A stretch of DNA of 64,000 bases from Aptenodytes patagonicus (taxonomy: Eukaryota; Chordata; Aves; Sphenisciformes; Spheniscidae). Made by a program: the position numbers and the translations under genes. The stretch covers positions 3,973,001-4,037,000 of the forward strand of contig NC_134970.1 of assembly GCF_965638725.1 (NCBI RefSeq). Direction: 5' to 3'. A model generated the notes under the pieces. That model was not told the origin of the DNA. It made no database searches and saw only the letters and a program-made list of their open reading frames with translations. Positions within the stretch are counted from its first letter, which is position 1. Each line of letters begins with the position of its first letter. Shown here one piece after another: positions 24,782 to 42,439 of the stretch.

Positions 24782-24920
24782 TATAAGGAGGTGATGTAGA
24801 GCTCCAGCATCAGCTTGGGGTCTGGGACTGAGCAGGGTGACTGGAGGTCACCCTTTGGAAACTGCCCACAAGAGGAGATCATCATGAAGTGGCTGATCCT
24901 TGCCCTGGTTTGGGAATTTA
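24782..24920 (+). pseudogene. Vestigial pepsinogen C exon 1 with TATA box
   Basis: ATG at 24884 opens MKWLILALV, the same nine residues as the signal peptide of the intact gene at 27,840. Over the first 26 bases only two positions differ by hand count. The matching frame then runs to a stop with no donor at the expected place. A TATA-like TATAAGG sits at 24782, about 100 bp upstream (83 bp in the intact gene). No later pepsinogen exons (for example the one encoding [11 protein letters not shown]) were found before the intact gene. It is therefore read as the only surviving exon of a third tandem copy; a distal alternative first exon is less likely without a donor. Confidence 0.65.
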
Positions 24921-24929
24921 AATGTTAGA

Positions 24930-26575
24930 CCTAGAGCCTAGCTGTTTATTTCAGGAGCCGTTCTCATGGTTGCGTAGGAAAGGAGGAATATTAATTTTAA
25001 TGTGGATGGAAGCTGTTCATCTGTGTTTTGGAAATAAAACACTAAAACCAGCTCGTGCAGCACTGAGTAAAGGATACGTGTGCTTGTCCGCAGTTCATAA
25101 ACACAGCTGCTTCGGTCGTACCCATGCCATTGCAGCTCCCACCAACAGCTTTTCTTGGTTGGAGAACCCAAGCCAGGGAGCAATTGTGCTCCAGGCAAAG
25201 TGAATATAGCTATTTTAAATTAATCACATCGAGCAAGACTGTTTAAATTATCAAGGGGGAGAGCATTAACTCGGGTGGGATTCAGCACCTTCAGGAAGGG
25301 TTTTAGCTGACATGGTGCTTGCGACAGCGAGAGGCTTTAATGACCAGGGGAAGCTCCTGGCAGTCCCATATTCATGTTTATTAAGTTCTAAGCTACCGTT
25401 TGTTGAGGTAAATAGCAAAAGCTTGTGTCTGGGGCAGAGGCGGAGGAACCGGGGTGGTAAATTATCCCGGAGCTGGGACCAGTCACTTCTCTGGTTTTGC
25501 CACGGGTAGAGCAGAGCCTAGAGCAGACTAGGAAATTCAGGGTGACGGCAATGTTTTTGAAAAGGTGTCTGTCCCCTGATGGCTCTGGGAGTAGTGTCTG
25601 CAGGCAGAAGAGGTCTTTGGGTCATGGGGGAGGCTGGATCCCACTTTAAAGCCCATTTCTAATCCTGCAAAACGCTCTGTCGAGAGCTACCGGCTTTCGG
25701 GAGCCGGTGCCCACCTCTGCAGTGGCTGTTGGTTTAATAAGATTTGTTGGCTCGTGTTGAAAGTGCTTAAGCCCTCCGGATGGCCGGGACAGCTGCTGCT
25801 CACGGCTCATCTCGTTTGCTGGTTTTGCCCCGCCGCAGTGTCCCGGGAGAGGTGGCGGAGTTGGCCATGGGGTGCAAAGGGGATCCGTACTCATCTGGGA
25901 GAGACGGGGTTCCCTGGGCTGGAGCTGTTTGCGCGTGGGCTGGGCCATTGCACCAACACAGAAAAGAAACTGAAAGCAGAGGAGGAGAAATGCCCAGGGC
26001 TTGGCCCCAAGGAGAAGTCCTGCCTTGGAGCGGCGTGGGTACGTGCTGTTGGCCGAGTCCTGCTGCGCGCAAGGACACGGGACCTCTGATGTTAGAAACT
26101 GTAAACCCTTGATTCCCGTTAGGCTAAATGCCTCGGCAAACAAATGCTGTCTTAACTTTGGGTCAAGAAGTGCCAAAAGTAGAATGTGTTTGTGTGTGCT
26201 GTAGAGGGCACCTTACGCCTTTGTCTTTTGGCAAGGCTGAGTCCCCCTGGGGACCTGCAGATAACACTCGGTATATTAACGTTTTGATAACAGCTCTTTG
26301 CTTTCAGCCAGAATTTGCTTTTTATCCAATCTTAATAAGTTGATCTTTCTATCAATCCTGCTAGCAAACAAGATAATTGCTTTATTATAGTCTCAATATC
26401 CAGCAAAGGACACACACTCCCCGGTGCTCCTGAGGGAATAAAATCTGTGCAGAGCGTTGACACGGGATGAGCGCAGCGATAGTGACGCCGGGCTATCGGC
26501 GGATGATGGAGAGCGCGATTTCCCCGCTGTGAAGAGCCAGGCTGCTCGGAGCGGGGATGCAAGCCGGGCCAGAGG
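24930..26575. other. Gene-free interval upstream of pepsinogen C copy 1
   Basis: Searched by eye for further pepsinogen exons and none found. The short ORFs here look random. Confidence 0.4.
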
Positions 26576-26579
26576 AGGT

Positions 26580-26759
26580 CTAGAAAATATTTAGGTTATA
26601 ACTGAAAACATTTTGGTACATTTGCTAGAAAATGTTTAGGTTACAAGGAAAAATGTTTTGGTCTGTTTGCTAGAAAATATTTAGGTTATGACCAAAACCA
26701 TTTTGGTCCGTTCGCTAGAAAATATTTAGGTCATAACTGAAAACATTTTGGTCTGTTTG
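26580..26759. repeat. 45-bp AT-rich tandem repeat, four exact-length copies
   Basis: Units start at 26580, 26625, 26670 and 26715, each beginning CTAGAAAAT and containing TTTAGGT, then CATTTTGGT or its variant. All are exactly 45 bp with several base differences, so the array is older than the 38-bp array at 3.3 kb. Confidence 0.93.
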
Positions 26760-27544
26760 GGTGTTTGTTGGCAGTTTGGGAGGTCTGTGTTTGTGGTGGG
26801 TTTTTTTTTTTTTTTTTTCCCCCAGAGAAAAAAAAGCAAACAAGGAATTTCCTGACTTTCTGGGCTGGTGCGAGGACCCAGTGGGTGAAGCTGCGGCTCG
26901 GCCAGCCCCGAGGCCTTCCTCCACGTTAAACCTCCCCATGCAGGGAGGCACAGCACCTGCCTTTTAACACAGGATGGAAAGGGAATCAGTTGTTCCACAA
27001 AATTAAAATTAAAAAAATTAAAAAAAAGGAAAAATATGTGATTTCTGTCCAAAATAGTATGAGAGCAGAAGCAGCGTTGAGGTGTACAAGATAGGGAAAC
27101 CATCCGTACCTGGAGGAGAGGATGGCGAAGGACTGGGAGGCTGATGAAGTGGTGGAGAAGAACAGACCAGACGAAGAAGGGGAGAAGGACGGACCAGAAG
27201 GCAGAACAGCGCTGGGAACCACCTACGAGGATGCAGGAGAAGAAACCTTGTGGGCTCAGTGAGGCCCTGGGACAGGGGGGAGCAGAGCAGCCGGCTCCAG
27301 CTCTTTGCGCCGTGCCCTGGAAAAACCTCCATGCCAGCAGCCATCCCTCCTCCACGCCAGAAGGTCCCCGTGGGCGGGCGGCTGGGCTGGCCGGGCGGAA
27401 GAACGGCAGACAAAAGTCTGACGTGTTTCCATCCTGCACCAAGAGCCGCGAGCGCCTTTGATTTGGGAAAAGGTTTGAACAGGTTTTGGCAAACACAGAT
27501 AACGCCTCACCACGGTGACGTTTGGGTCGCTCCCCTCTTTGCTG

Positions 27545-27763
27545 CGATAAGAGCTGGCCTCTTATCGGATGGTAACGCTTTGATTTTGCTGTGGAAGATG
27601 TGTGTTGCTCTGTTCTCACCTGAGCGCCTCGCTAAGGACACAAACTCCTCAAAATCCTCGTGGCCCAAAATACAATGAAACCCTTGAAGCTGGGGGTGCG
27701 CGTGGTGGTAATGGAAAATGGAGGTCAGCAGATAAGGGGGGGTTATTGCTTCCCGGTATAAAA
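27545..27763 (+). promoter_or_regulatory. Promoter region of pepsinogen C copy 1 (GATA palindrome and TATA box)
   Basis: TATAAAA lies at 27757-27763, 77-83 bp before the start codon. A GATAAG site is at 27731-27736. Farther up is a perfect inverted repeat, CGATAAGAG-CTGGC-CTCTTATCG (27545-27567), presenting two GATA sites in opposite orientation. GATA factors (GATA4/6) are known activators of pepsinogen genes in stomach, so these are plausible sites; binding is inferred. Confidence 0.65.
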
Positions 27764-27839
27764 CCAGGGAGTCCGGGCAGCTCAACCCATCTGCTGCGGT
27801 CTCTGAGGTGTGTGGGGACCGGTGGGCAACTCCTGCACC

Positions 27840-31702
<3,863 letters not shown>

Positions 31703-31868
31703 AGGAGTGGAGCAGTGAAATCCAGCCCCTCTCCTGGCCGAACACACCTTAGCCAGCGTTGCTGGAGGTGGGGTTCCATGGGGTTCCTGTGGACCTTTAT
31801 GTTCCTCTACGTGCCTGCATGGCTCCCTGTCCCTCCGGGATTTCTGTGTAAGTGTGTTCTCACTTGCA

Positions 31869-31874
31869 AATAAA
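31869..31874 (+). terminator. Polyadenylation signal of pepsinogen C copy 1
   Basis: The first AATAAA after the stop, giving a 3' UTR of about 185 bp, short and typical of secreted gastric enzymes. Confidence 0.85.
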
Positions 31875-31889
31875 CCCCAATATCCCAAA

Positions 31890-33880
31890 TCGTCTCTGAC
31901 CTTCCGAGTTTGTTGAGTGATGACTGAGCGCAGACTGACGGGTTGCGTGTCTCAGCCGCTCTTTCTCTAGCGAGGTAAACGCCGTGATAAACTCCTAGGC
32001 AGATTTCCTCAGAGTCAGCACGGGGAAAGCGGTGGGGAAGCTGTCCCTGGGCTGCTTCAAATCTAAAGTCGATGTATTTATGTTTCTTGCAAAGGGGTAT
32101 GACATGCTATCGACTCCTAATGATTGTGGGACTGAGTCTCAGCCTTTATAGTGAATTATTAAGCTTGGGGGTGGCTCTGATGAACGCAGCAGGCTCCAAG
32201 CTGCAGCTCAGCTCGCAGCGTGATGGGCGCAGGGATGGGAGCGAGCAGTCCTTCCACACAGTGGTGCCCGGGGTAGCTCCTGCAGACGGTGCAGCCCATC
32301 TCTCCCGAGCCCTTGGGGACGAAGGTGTCCCACAGCCCAGCCCCGTCCCCTCTGCAAGGCTTGTGCGACTCAGCTGGGGGCTGCAGACTTTGGGCGTTGG
32401 AAAGCAGGCAGCTGCCGTCCCCCGAATCCCAGCTGCTGCCTTTGGGCCTGGCTGCACCCACCTCCTGTCCTCCTTGTCCTCAATGAGGGACAAGCCCAGA
32501 ACAAGGATCCTGGACCTGATTCCTGTAAGGGCTTTGCTTTGCAGGTGAGAAGCACCGCGCACCAGGCTGCGGTGCAGGGGATTGGGACAGCAAAAGGTCA
32601 CTGGGGTTGGTCTTAAACACCAACCACAGCGCCGGGGACAGGAGTTCCCCGAGGGATTCCCCAAAAAGCCAGTTCTGCTCTGTGCCATCAGGCACCGGTG
32701 CGTGTCTGGAAATGCCGTGCGTGTCCCTAACGGGGCGGTACGGCTTCATCCTCCTCCAGCTGCCGCTTGCTGCCGCGCTGCACTATGTCACTTCAGGGGG
32801 ATGCTCACCAGCACCTACTCGGGCAGATACAGAGTTAGCCGGTGGCGGTGGACGTTGCTTTGCTTGCAGTTTGTGGTGACCTTGGAAGGACCGCGGGGAC
32901 ACGCTGTCCTGTCTTTTGCTGCTGCTGGTACTTGCAGGGCTGAACCGATGGCTCCGTCCAGCCGCGGGTAAAGCTGCGGGGCCGGTCGGTCCCCACCTCT
33001 GTCCCTCTTGCTGGGCGTTGGAGAACCTCGTCAGAGGTGCATGTGGAAAGCCACTAATCTTCCTTGCAGCTGGATAAGGTTTAACAAAGTCCTGTGACTA
33101 AGTCAGAGTGGGAATATGAGGCCAGACTAGGTTAGCCATGACATCCAAATGACCCCTAAATCCTGAAGTGGGGCTATTCAGTCAGGTAAAACAACAGCTG
33201 GTGTATCAGGGATCATGGTCTGTGGCCGAAGGGGATGGGGAATGCCTTGGCTGGGAGAGGCTTGGGTAACACCGCTCTTTCCCGGGATCCAAACTTGTTT
33301 CTTAGAAGCTCTTTATCATTGGAGCTCATTATCAGATATATTAATAGCTCTGTCATTTCACCAGAGAAAGGACAAAAACTCCTCTGTGCTTTGTGTCAAA
33401 ATATTGACACAGGCTGAGCACAGCGAGACGGAGATTAGATAGGTGCGGATAGCAGGGAAGGGCATTTCTCCTCCCCTATAAAATGGGGAGGTTTCTGAGA
33501 GCTGAAGCTGCTCTGGCAGCAGCCGTGGCAGGAAGGGACAGGCGATGGCTGACCGTGTCCCTGCTGGTCTTTGCTCTTCCCTTTGCTCCCTGCAGGATCC
33601 ATCGGAGCAAAGGCAGGTCCATCAGGAGGAGGAGGGGGTGCCAGGGGTTTTCTGAGCCACCGCAGGCTCGAAGCACCGGTCCAACGCCAACAGCTCAGAT
33701 GGGAGCAGCAAGGCTCTGCTGGGGTCTGTCCCCACTGTTAGCGGGGACTGGGGAGTCTGCAAGTGCCCTACAGCAAAAACCAGCAGGGCTGTTCCCGCTC
33801 AACCCCGGGGAGAGCTGCACTGGCCCCCCTTCTGCCTGATCCCTGAGGTGCGGCACGTTGGTGACCCCCGTGGGACAAAT
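31890..33880. other. Spacer between the two pepsinogen C genes, left part
   Basis: No exon or additional pepsinogen remnant was recognised. Confidence 0.45.
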
Positions 33881-33884
33881 TCAG

Positions 33885-34395
33885 ATCATAGAATCATAGA
33901 ATTGTTGAGGTTGGAAAAGACCTCTAAGATCATCGAGTCCAACCGTCGACCCAACACCACCACCCACTAAACCATGTCCCCAAGCGCCTCATCTACTCGT
34001 CTTTTAAATACCTCCAGGGATGGGGACTCAACCACTTCCCTGGGCAGCCTGTTCCAATGATTAACCACTCTCTCAGTAAAGAAATTTTTCCTCATGTCCA
34101 ATGTAAACCTCCCGTGGCCATTTCCTCTCGTCCTATCGCTTGTTACTTGGGAGAAGAGACCGACCCCCACCTCGCTACAACCTCCTTTCAGGTAGTTGTA
34201 GAGAGCGATGAGGTCTCCCCTCAGCCTCCTTTTCTCCAGGCTAAACAACCCCAGTTCCCTCAGCCGCTCCTCAGCAGACTTGTTCTCCAGACCCCTCACC
34301 AGCCTCGTTGCCCTTCTCTGGACACGCTCCAGCACCTCGACGTCCTTCTTGTAGTGAGGGGCCCAAAACTGAACACAGTATTCAACGTGCGGCCT
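33885..34395 (-). mobile_element. 5'-truncated CR1 LINE with open reverse-transcriptase C-terminus
   Basis: Read on the minus strand, an open frame without stops encodes the end of the CR1 ORF2 protein: [50 protein letters not shown] and VVNHWNRLP, ending GDMV. This is followed by the 3' UTR and the inverted ATTCTATG tail at 33885. The coding match fades near 34395. An uninterrupted frame of about 140 codons suggests a fairly young insertion. The element is 5'-truncated and cannot move by itself. Confidence 0.95.
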
Positions 34396-34399
34396 TAGA

Positions 34400-35700
34400 T
34401 CTGGACAAAGGGTTTGGTCCCAGCAAAATGGAAGCAGAACCGCAGCGTGTGGCGGGTGCTCGAAGCAATACACGTTAAAGCACGTGGTTAAGGTGGAGCT
34501 GACCCAGCGTCACATTCCCCAAGCAGAGGGGTCCGAGCAGCCTTGGGCTTTCGGTCCAGCTGGGGCTCCTTTGCTGAGAGCTTTGCACAGAAAACCTCCC
34601 ATGTTTGCCTCCTCAGTTTTTCCGTGGGAGATGAGGCCACCGGCCCAGCGCAGATGAAGCTGTCAGGGTGATGGGGACGCGGGGACAATCACTGTTCCCC
34701 GGCAGCACATGGCAGAGATTCTGCAGGTGGTAAGTGCCCAGGCTTCAGAGCACGAGGCTGAGCAGCATCCTCGGGGTAGCAGATGCCAGGATGGGTCCTC
34801 AGTGACCTGGTGGGGACTGGCAGGGCTGGCTGGCTGGTAGCATCTTCCCAGGGGAGGAAAGGGTCTCCCGGGACTAAAATTCCCCTGTGACTGAGTGCCT
34901 AAATACACGCTCCCCTGCATCTCTCCAGCCTGGGTATGACCAGCATCGCTCAAAGCATATGGGAAACATCACCTCTGATGCACCAGACGTGTGACCTGAG
35001 CATCCTCGGTGTAACTCTGGCACTAATAATAAACTGCAGCAAATCAAAGCGTCTTTTGGAGATGGTTGAGTGGTTGTAACTGGGCAAGTAAAGGCCTGTT
35101 ATGTCTTTCAGGGCTCCTACACCGAGCAGTTTCTAGCCCCCACCTCAGCTTCTTTGGGGTGTATTAGCAGAGCTGGAGGGCAGAAGGGGCAGGATGACAA
35201 AAGGACAAATACCTGGCAAGAGAGACATCGTTGGGGGTACGTGCTGGTTCCCAGGAGTCTTGGAGCTGGGCTGAAAAACCACCCCTGCTCTTTCCTGCTA
35301 GCTGTGTTGAGGGAATTGGATGTAACAGTCTGTAGACTTGGATAGAAGAAATACCGCCGGCCCGTGGCACTTCCTTGGCTGCCTGGATGAGTCAAAAGAG
35401 GAATACCAGCATCATAAGTTTCTATTTGCTGCAAAGGGTGTGTTTTGCCTTTGTTTTTTGGAAAGACCAAGCTGGTGCTGAAGGCAAAGGAAAATACTTT
35501 AACTTCTTGATAACAACAGAATTTTGCTTTTTATCAAACGTCACATATTTGGTCTCGGTATCAGAGGTACTGGCCAATCTGTTGGCGCCCGAACGGCCAG
35601 GTAAGGAGGCATAATAAGGGCGGCTGCGGTGATAAATACACCGCAAGCGTTGGCGTTGGGTGGGTGCCGTGATAGAAGAAAGGGGTGTCTGGAGGCGGGG
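34400..35700. other. Spacer between the pepsinogen C genes, right part, with GATA motifs
   Basis: No gene seen. GATAA motifs occur at 35509, 35531 (minus strand) and 35631, upstream of copy 2, and may belong to its gastric promoter (inference). Confidence 0.4.
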
Positions 35701-35718
35701 GCTAGCACAGCTCCTGGC

Positions 35719-35725
35719 TATATAC
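35719..35725 (+). promoter_or_regulatory. TATA box of pepsinogen C copy 2
   Basis: TATATAC lies 41 bp before the ATG used by this gene and 65 bp before the codon that aligns with the start of copy 1. With a usual TATA-to-start distance of about 30 bp, the 5' leader would be only about 10 nt. Confidence 0.65.
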
Positions 35726-35759
35726 TCCCTGTCCTGGCCGAGGTGGTGCAGGAGCTGCC

Positions 35760-39344
<3,585 letters not shown>

Positions 39345-39444
39345 GCATGCTGAGCATCGCCCGTGGGATAATTTGTCCCTGCAGCACCTTATCCTCTCTT
39401 GGACCCGTGTACGGTGATGAGTAGTCTCCAAATCTCCTGTAGCG

Positions 39445-39450
39445 AATAAA
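39445..39450 (+). terminator. Polyadenylation signal of pepsinogen C copy 2
   Basis: AATAAA about 100 bp after the TAG stop; it is the first consensus signal. Confidence 0.85.
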
Positions 39451-39459
39451 GGGCTGCAA

Positions 39460-40620
39460 ATCTATCTGCCTCGTGTCTCATCTGGCTGCAGCTGAGCAGG
39501 ATCTGGCACAGCTCTTCTTAATAAAACAACAAAGTCCGAGTTCATGCTCGAGGTTTCCAGGCGCTGCCTGAGCTGGGAGTTTCAGATGTGCATGGAGCCT
39601 TTGAATTTGCAGCGATGACAAATTTGGGGTCGCCTTTTAGATTGGGACCCGGATCCCCGCTGCAGCTGGCAGGCTGGCTGGGAAACCGGGATGACCGGGA
39701 GAAATTCAAGCTGCACCGTGTGATCAGCTGTGGTTTGAGGACGCCAGGGCTGAGCCGGTGCGGTCGCTGGAGGCTTCAGAAACCAGTTCGGAGCAGGATG
39801 TGCAGAGATAGGGAGCTGCGTGTGAACAGCTCTCGGTTCATCAGGTTTGGGGGAATTGCCCACACATATTTGCAAATAAATTAGGGATTAAAAAGCGTCA
39901 TGCAAGGACACTCAGGCTGAGGAAAACGCCCTGGTTTTGTTCTCGAGGGTTAAATCTCTTCATTGCTGCAGCCTCAAAGGATGGGTGATGTGACCAAAGC
40001 TTGGGGTGTCTGGATCCCCCCGAGGAAGAGCTGCTGGATGCAGTGTCAGACAGGTCAGGCCAGTGCTGGGTGCCCGGACTGGACCCGAGAGGCTGGTCCT
40101 CGAGGTCCAGCATGGGGCGATGCACGGGTGATGCAGCGCTGAAGGGCCCATCGCCGTTGTCTGACACCCATCTCCCGGTCAGATGACAGTCACCCCACTG
40201 GGGCATGTGACCGCCTGTTAAATCTGCTGTTTCCAGCCAAATCTGCCACAGCGGGTCCTGCAGAGCAGGGAGCTCCCAGCCACTGAGAGGGAAATGCCGT
40301 CCTGCTGCCACGGGCAGCCCGGTGGCAGGGTCACACTGTGCCCTGGGGACTCGGGGCGCAGCGGGGCTTGCTGCCTCTGGCTGGGCAAGGTCCCCACTGC
40401 TCCCTCCCGTTGCTGCCCCCAGTCCCCGGAGAGTTTATCACGCACTAAAAGCTCCGCACTCCCCGCACAGCTCCCCCGGCAGCTGCCAGACCCCCAGGGT
40501 CCCGTCTGGAGGGGGCCAAACACCCCCGTGCCTCGAGCCAGGCACATGCTGCTGGGGCTCCCCACCACCCTGCATGTCTCCAGGTCACTGCTAACCTTCC
40601 ATGGCTGCAGCAAGCCTCTG
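39460..40620. other. Spacer between pepsinogen C copy 2 and TFEB
   Basis: No gene recognised; it leads into the minisatellite. Confidence 0.45.
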
Positions 40621-40626
40621 GCACCA

Positions 40627-41019
40627 GTGCAAGGAGCCGCACGACCCCGGTGCAAGGAGCCGCACGACCCCGGTGCAAGGAGCTGCGTGACCCAGTGCAA
40701 GGAGCTGTAAAACCCTGATGCAAGGAGCTGCACAACCCCGGTGCAAGGAGCTGCACAACCCCGGTGCAAGAAGCCGCACGACCCCGGTGCAAGGAGCAGC
40801 ACGACCCCGGTGCAAGGAGCAGCACGACCCCGGTGCAAGGAGCAGCACGACCCCGGTGCAAGGAGCTGCACGACCCCGGTGCAAGGAGCTGCACGACCCC
40901 GGTGCAAGGAGCTGCACGACCCCGGTGCAAGGGGCCACACGACCCTGGTGCAAAATGCTGCACGACCCCGGTGCAAGGAGCCGCACAACGTCCGTGCAAG
41001 GGACTGCACGACCCTGGCA
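40627..41019. repeat. 23-bp minisatellite, about 17 copies
   Basis: The unit reads GTGCAAGGAG followed by C(A/T/C)GCACGACCCCG, 23 bp long. The middle copies are almost identical, while the end copies are more varied. The unit has no stop codon in any frame of either strand, and 23 is not a multiple of three. Long but meaningless ORFs therefore cross it in all six frames. The array ends about 120 bp before the GC-rich island that probably holds the TFEB first exon. Confidence 0.97.
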
Positions 41020-41119
41020 CAGCCCTGCCTTCACCCCCCGCCCCGGCACCCCGCCTCTTGGCCCGCTCCGGGGGTGGAAAAACCCGCTTTTGGGGAGGAA
41101 ATCACCTAACCCAAACTTC

Positions 41120-41880
41120 TGCTGTGGCCGAGGCGGGGGACTACAAGTCCCGGCAGGCGCGGGCAGCCCTGCCCCGCTCCGGACTACAGCTCCCGGCGTG
41201 CTGCGGAGCGGAGCGGAGCGGGCCGGGCCGAGCCGAGCCGGGCCGTGCCGGGCCGGGCCGGGCGGACGGGCAGTGCTGCCCTCCCTCGGCGCGGGAGCAG
41301 CGGGGCCGGGCCGGGCCGAGTGGAGCCGAACCGAGCCGAGCCGAGCCGAGCCACTTTGTTTCCTTTGGCGTTCGCCTCTCCCCCGCAGCCGCCGGGTGAG
41401 TGCCCCGGGGGGGGGTACCGGGGGGGGGGGGGCAGCCGTGCTGCGGGGCCCCCTCGGGTCGGAGCCCGGCTTGGGGGGGGGTGGGGGGGGGTGTTGGGGG
41501 GCCCCCCCGCTCCTGCCCCATCCCGGGGCGTTTTGAACTCGCAGCCGCGGGGTGGGTTGGTTGTGTTTTTTTTTTTTTCCTCCTTTGCTGTAAATAATAA
41601 CGACACCCCCACACGTCCCCGTCCCCCCCCCCCCCCCCCCCCCCCCCCCCGGAGCGGCCCCCGCTTACAGGAAGCTCCAGCCGGGCCGGGGCTGCGGCTG
41701 CTCCCGGCGCTGCCGGGTTTGAGCCGCCGGTTGGGGGGGTCGGGGGTCTCCGGCAGCTTGGCCGGGTGCCCCCTCCAAAAGGCCGAGGGTCCCAGGGGCT
41801 GCGGGCCCGCCGGCAGCCGGACGTGACTTGCTCGGGTCGCCTTTACCGGCGTAAACCCCCTCCCCCCCGCCCCCGCCCCC
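41120..41880 (+). promoter_or_regulatory. CpG island, putative TFEB promoter and first non-coding exon
   Basis: A CpG-dense block (GGAGCGGAGCGGAGCGGGCC, then repeated GAGCC and GGGCC) is followed by TTTGTTTCCTTTGGCG and a strong donor, GCCGCCGG|GTGAGTG, ending an exon at 41395. It contains GC-box-like sequence and no TATA. It lies on the correct strand between PGC and the TFEB coding exons, so it is the best candidate for the main TFEB promoter. A long C homopolymer follows at about 41626-41650. Confidence 0.6.
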
Positions 41881-41889
41881 TTTACCCTA

Positions 41890-42235
41890 CGCGTGGGGAA
41901 ACTGAGGCACGGATGCTCCAGCTCTCGGTGCTGACACCCGGAGCTCTGGGTTTGCTCGGGGGTTTCCGGGCACCCCGTCCCCTGGGACAGGGTGCAAATC
42001 CCTCCCGGCCTGGGGGGCAGGAGAGCGGGTCTCCCCCTGCAAGCTTGGCCGCCCCCCCAGCCCTGCTGCTTTTGGGGTCTGCAAAAGGCAGGTGAAGAGT
42101 TGGGGTACCCCACGGCACACAGCTCTGAGGGGATCACCAAGAAGACACCCCTCACCCCCCCCCCCAGGCTGCAACTTGCTCCTCTGGGGCAGCAGGAGTT
42201 TGGCGGGGGCATAGGAGGGGGCTGCACTTAACCTA
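41890..42235 (+). other. TFEB presumed intron 1, first part
   Basis: GC-rich, no exon seen. A short GTGGGGAAACTGAGGCACGGATG segment near 41895 resembles the MIR-type SINE motif but is too short to classify with confidence. Confidence 0.35.
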
Positions 42236-42239
42236 CAGC

Positions 42240-42435
42240 CGCCGATTAATTATATTCATTAATTAATTGCGAAGTAGGAAGGATTACGCCAGCCCTCATG
42301 CCCGTGTCCTCTAAAGCTTCAGTGAGTCAGATGATGGGGAAATTTCCTTTAAAAAAAAAAAAAAAAAGAAAAAGAGAGAAAATATGGTGGTTATTGTTGT
42401 GCTCTTCTAAGATAAATAAATAAGCCCATGCAAGT
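42240..42435. promoter_or_regulatory. AT-rich block, candidate intronic enhancer
   Basis: An abrupt AT-rich island within GC-rich intron. It has homeodomain-type TTAATTAATTG sequence near 42258-42270, an AP-1 site TGAGTCAG at 42323-42330, an A-run and GATAAATAAATAA. This is typical of a conserved non-coding element, but conservation was not tested. Confidence 0.3.
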
Positions 42436-42439
42436 CCGG

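Noticed and set aside
26726-27619. 297-codon minus-strand ORF upstream of pepsinogen C copy 1
   Set aside because: Runs through the 45-bp repeat and a poly-T tract with low-complexity content; no domain or promoter.
40218-41536. Six long overlapping ORFs (up to 272 codons) on both strands, encoding repeats such as CKELHDPGARS and LAPGSCSSLHRG
   Set aside because: All arise from the stop-free 23-bp minisatellite crossing every frame; no start context, splice sites or non-repeat protein domain supports a gene.
41184-42227. 347-codon minus-strand ORF across the TFEB CpG island
   Set aside because: It follows from very high GC content (few stops), is Pro/Gly/Arg-rich, and overlaps the minisatellite edge and C homopolymer; no domain recognised.
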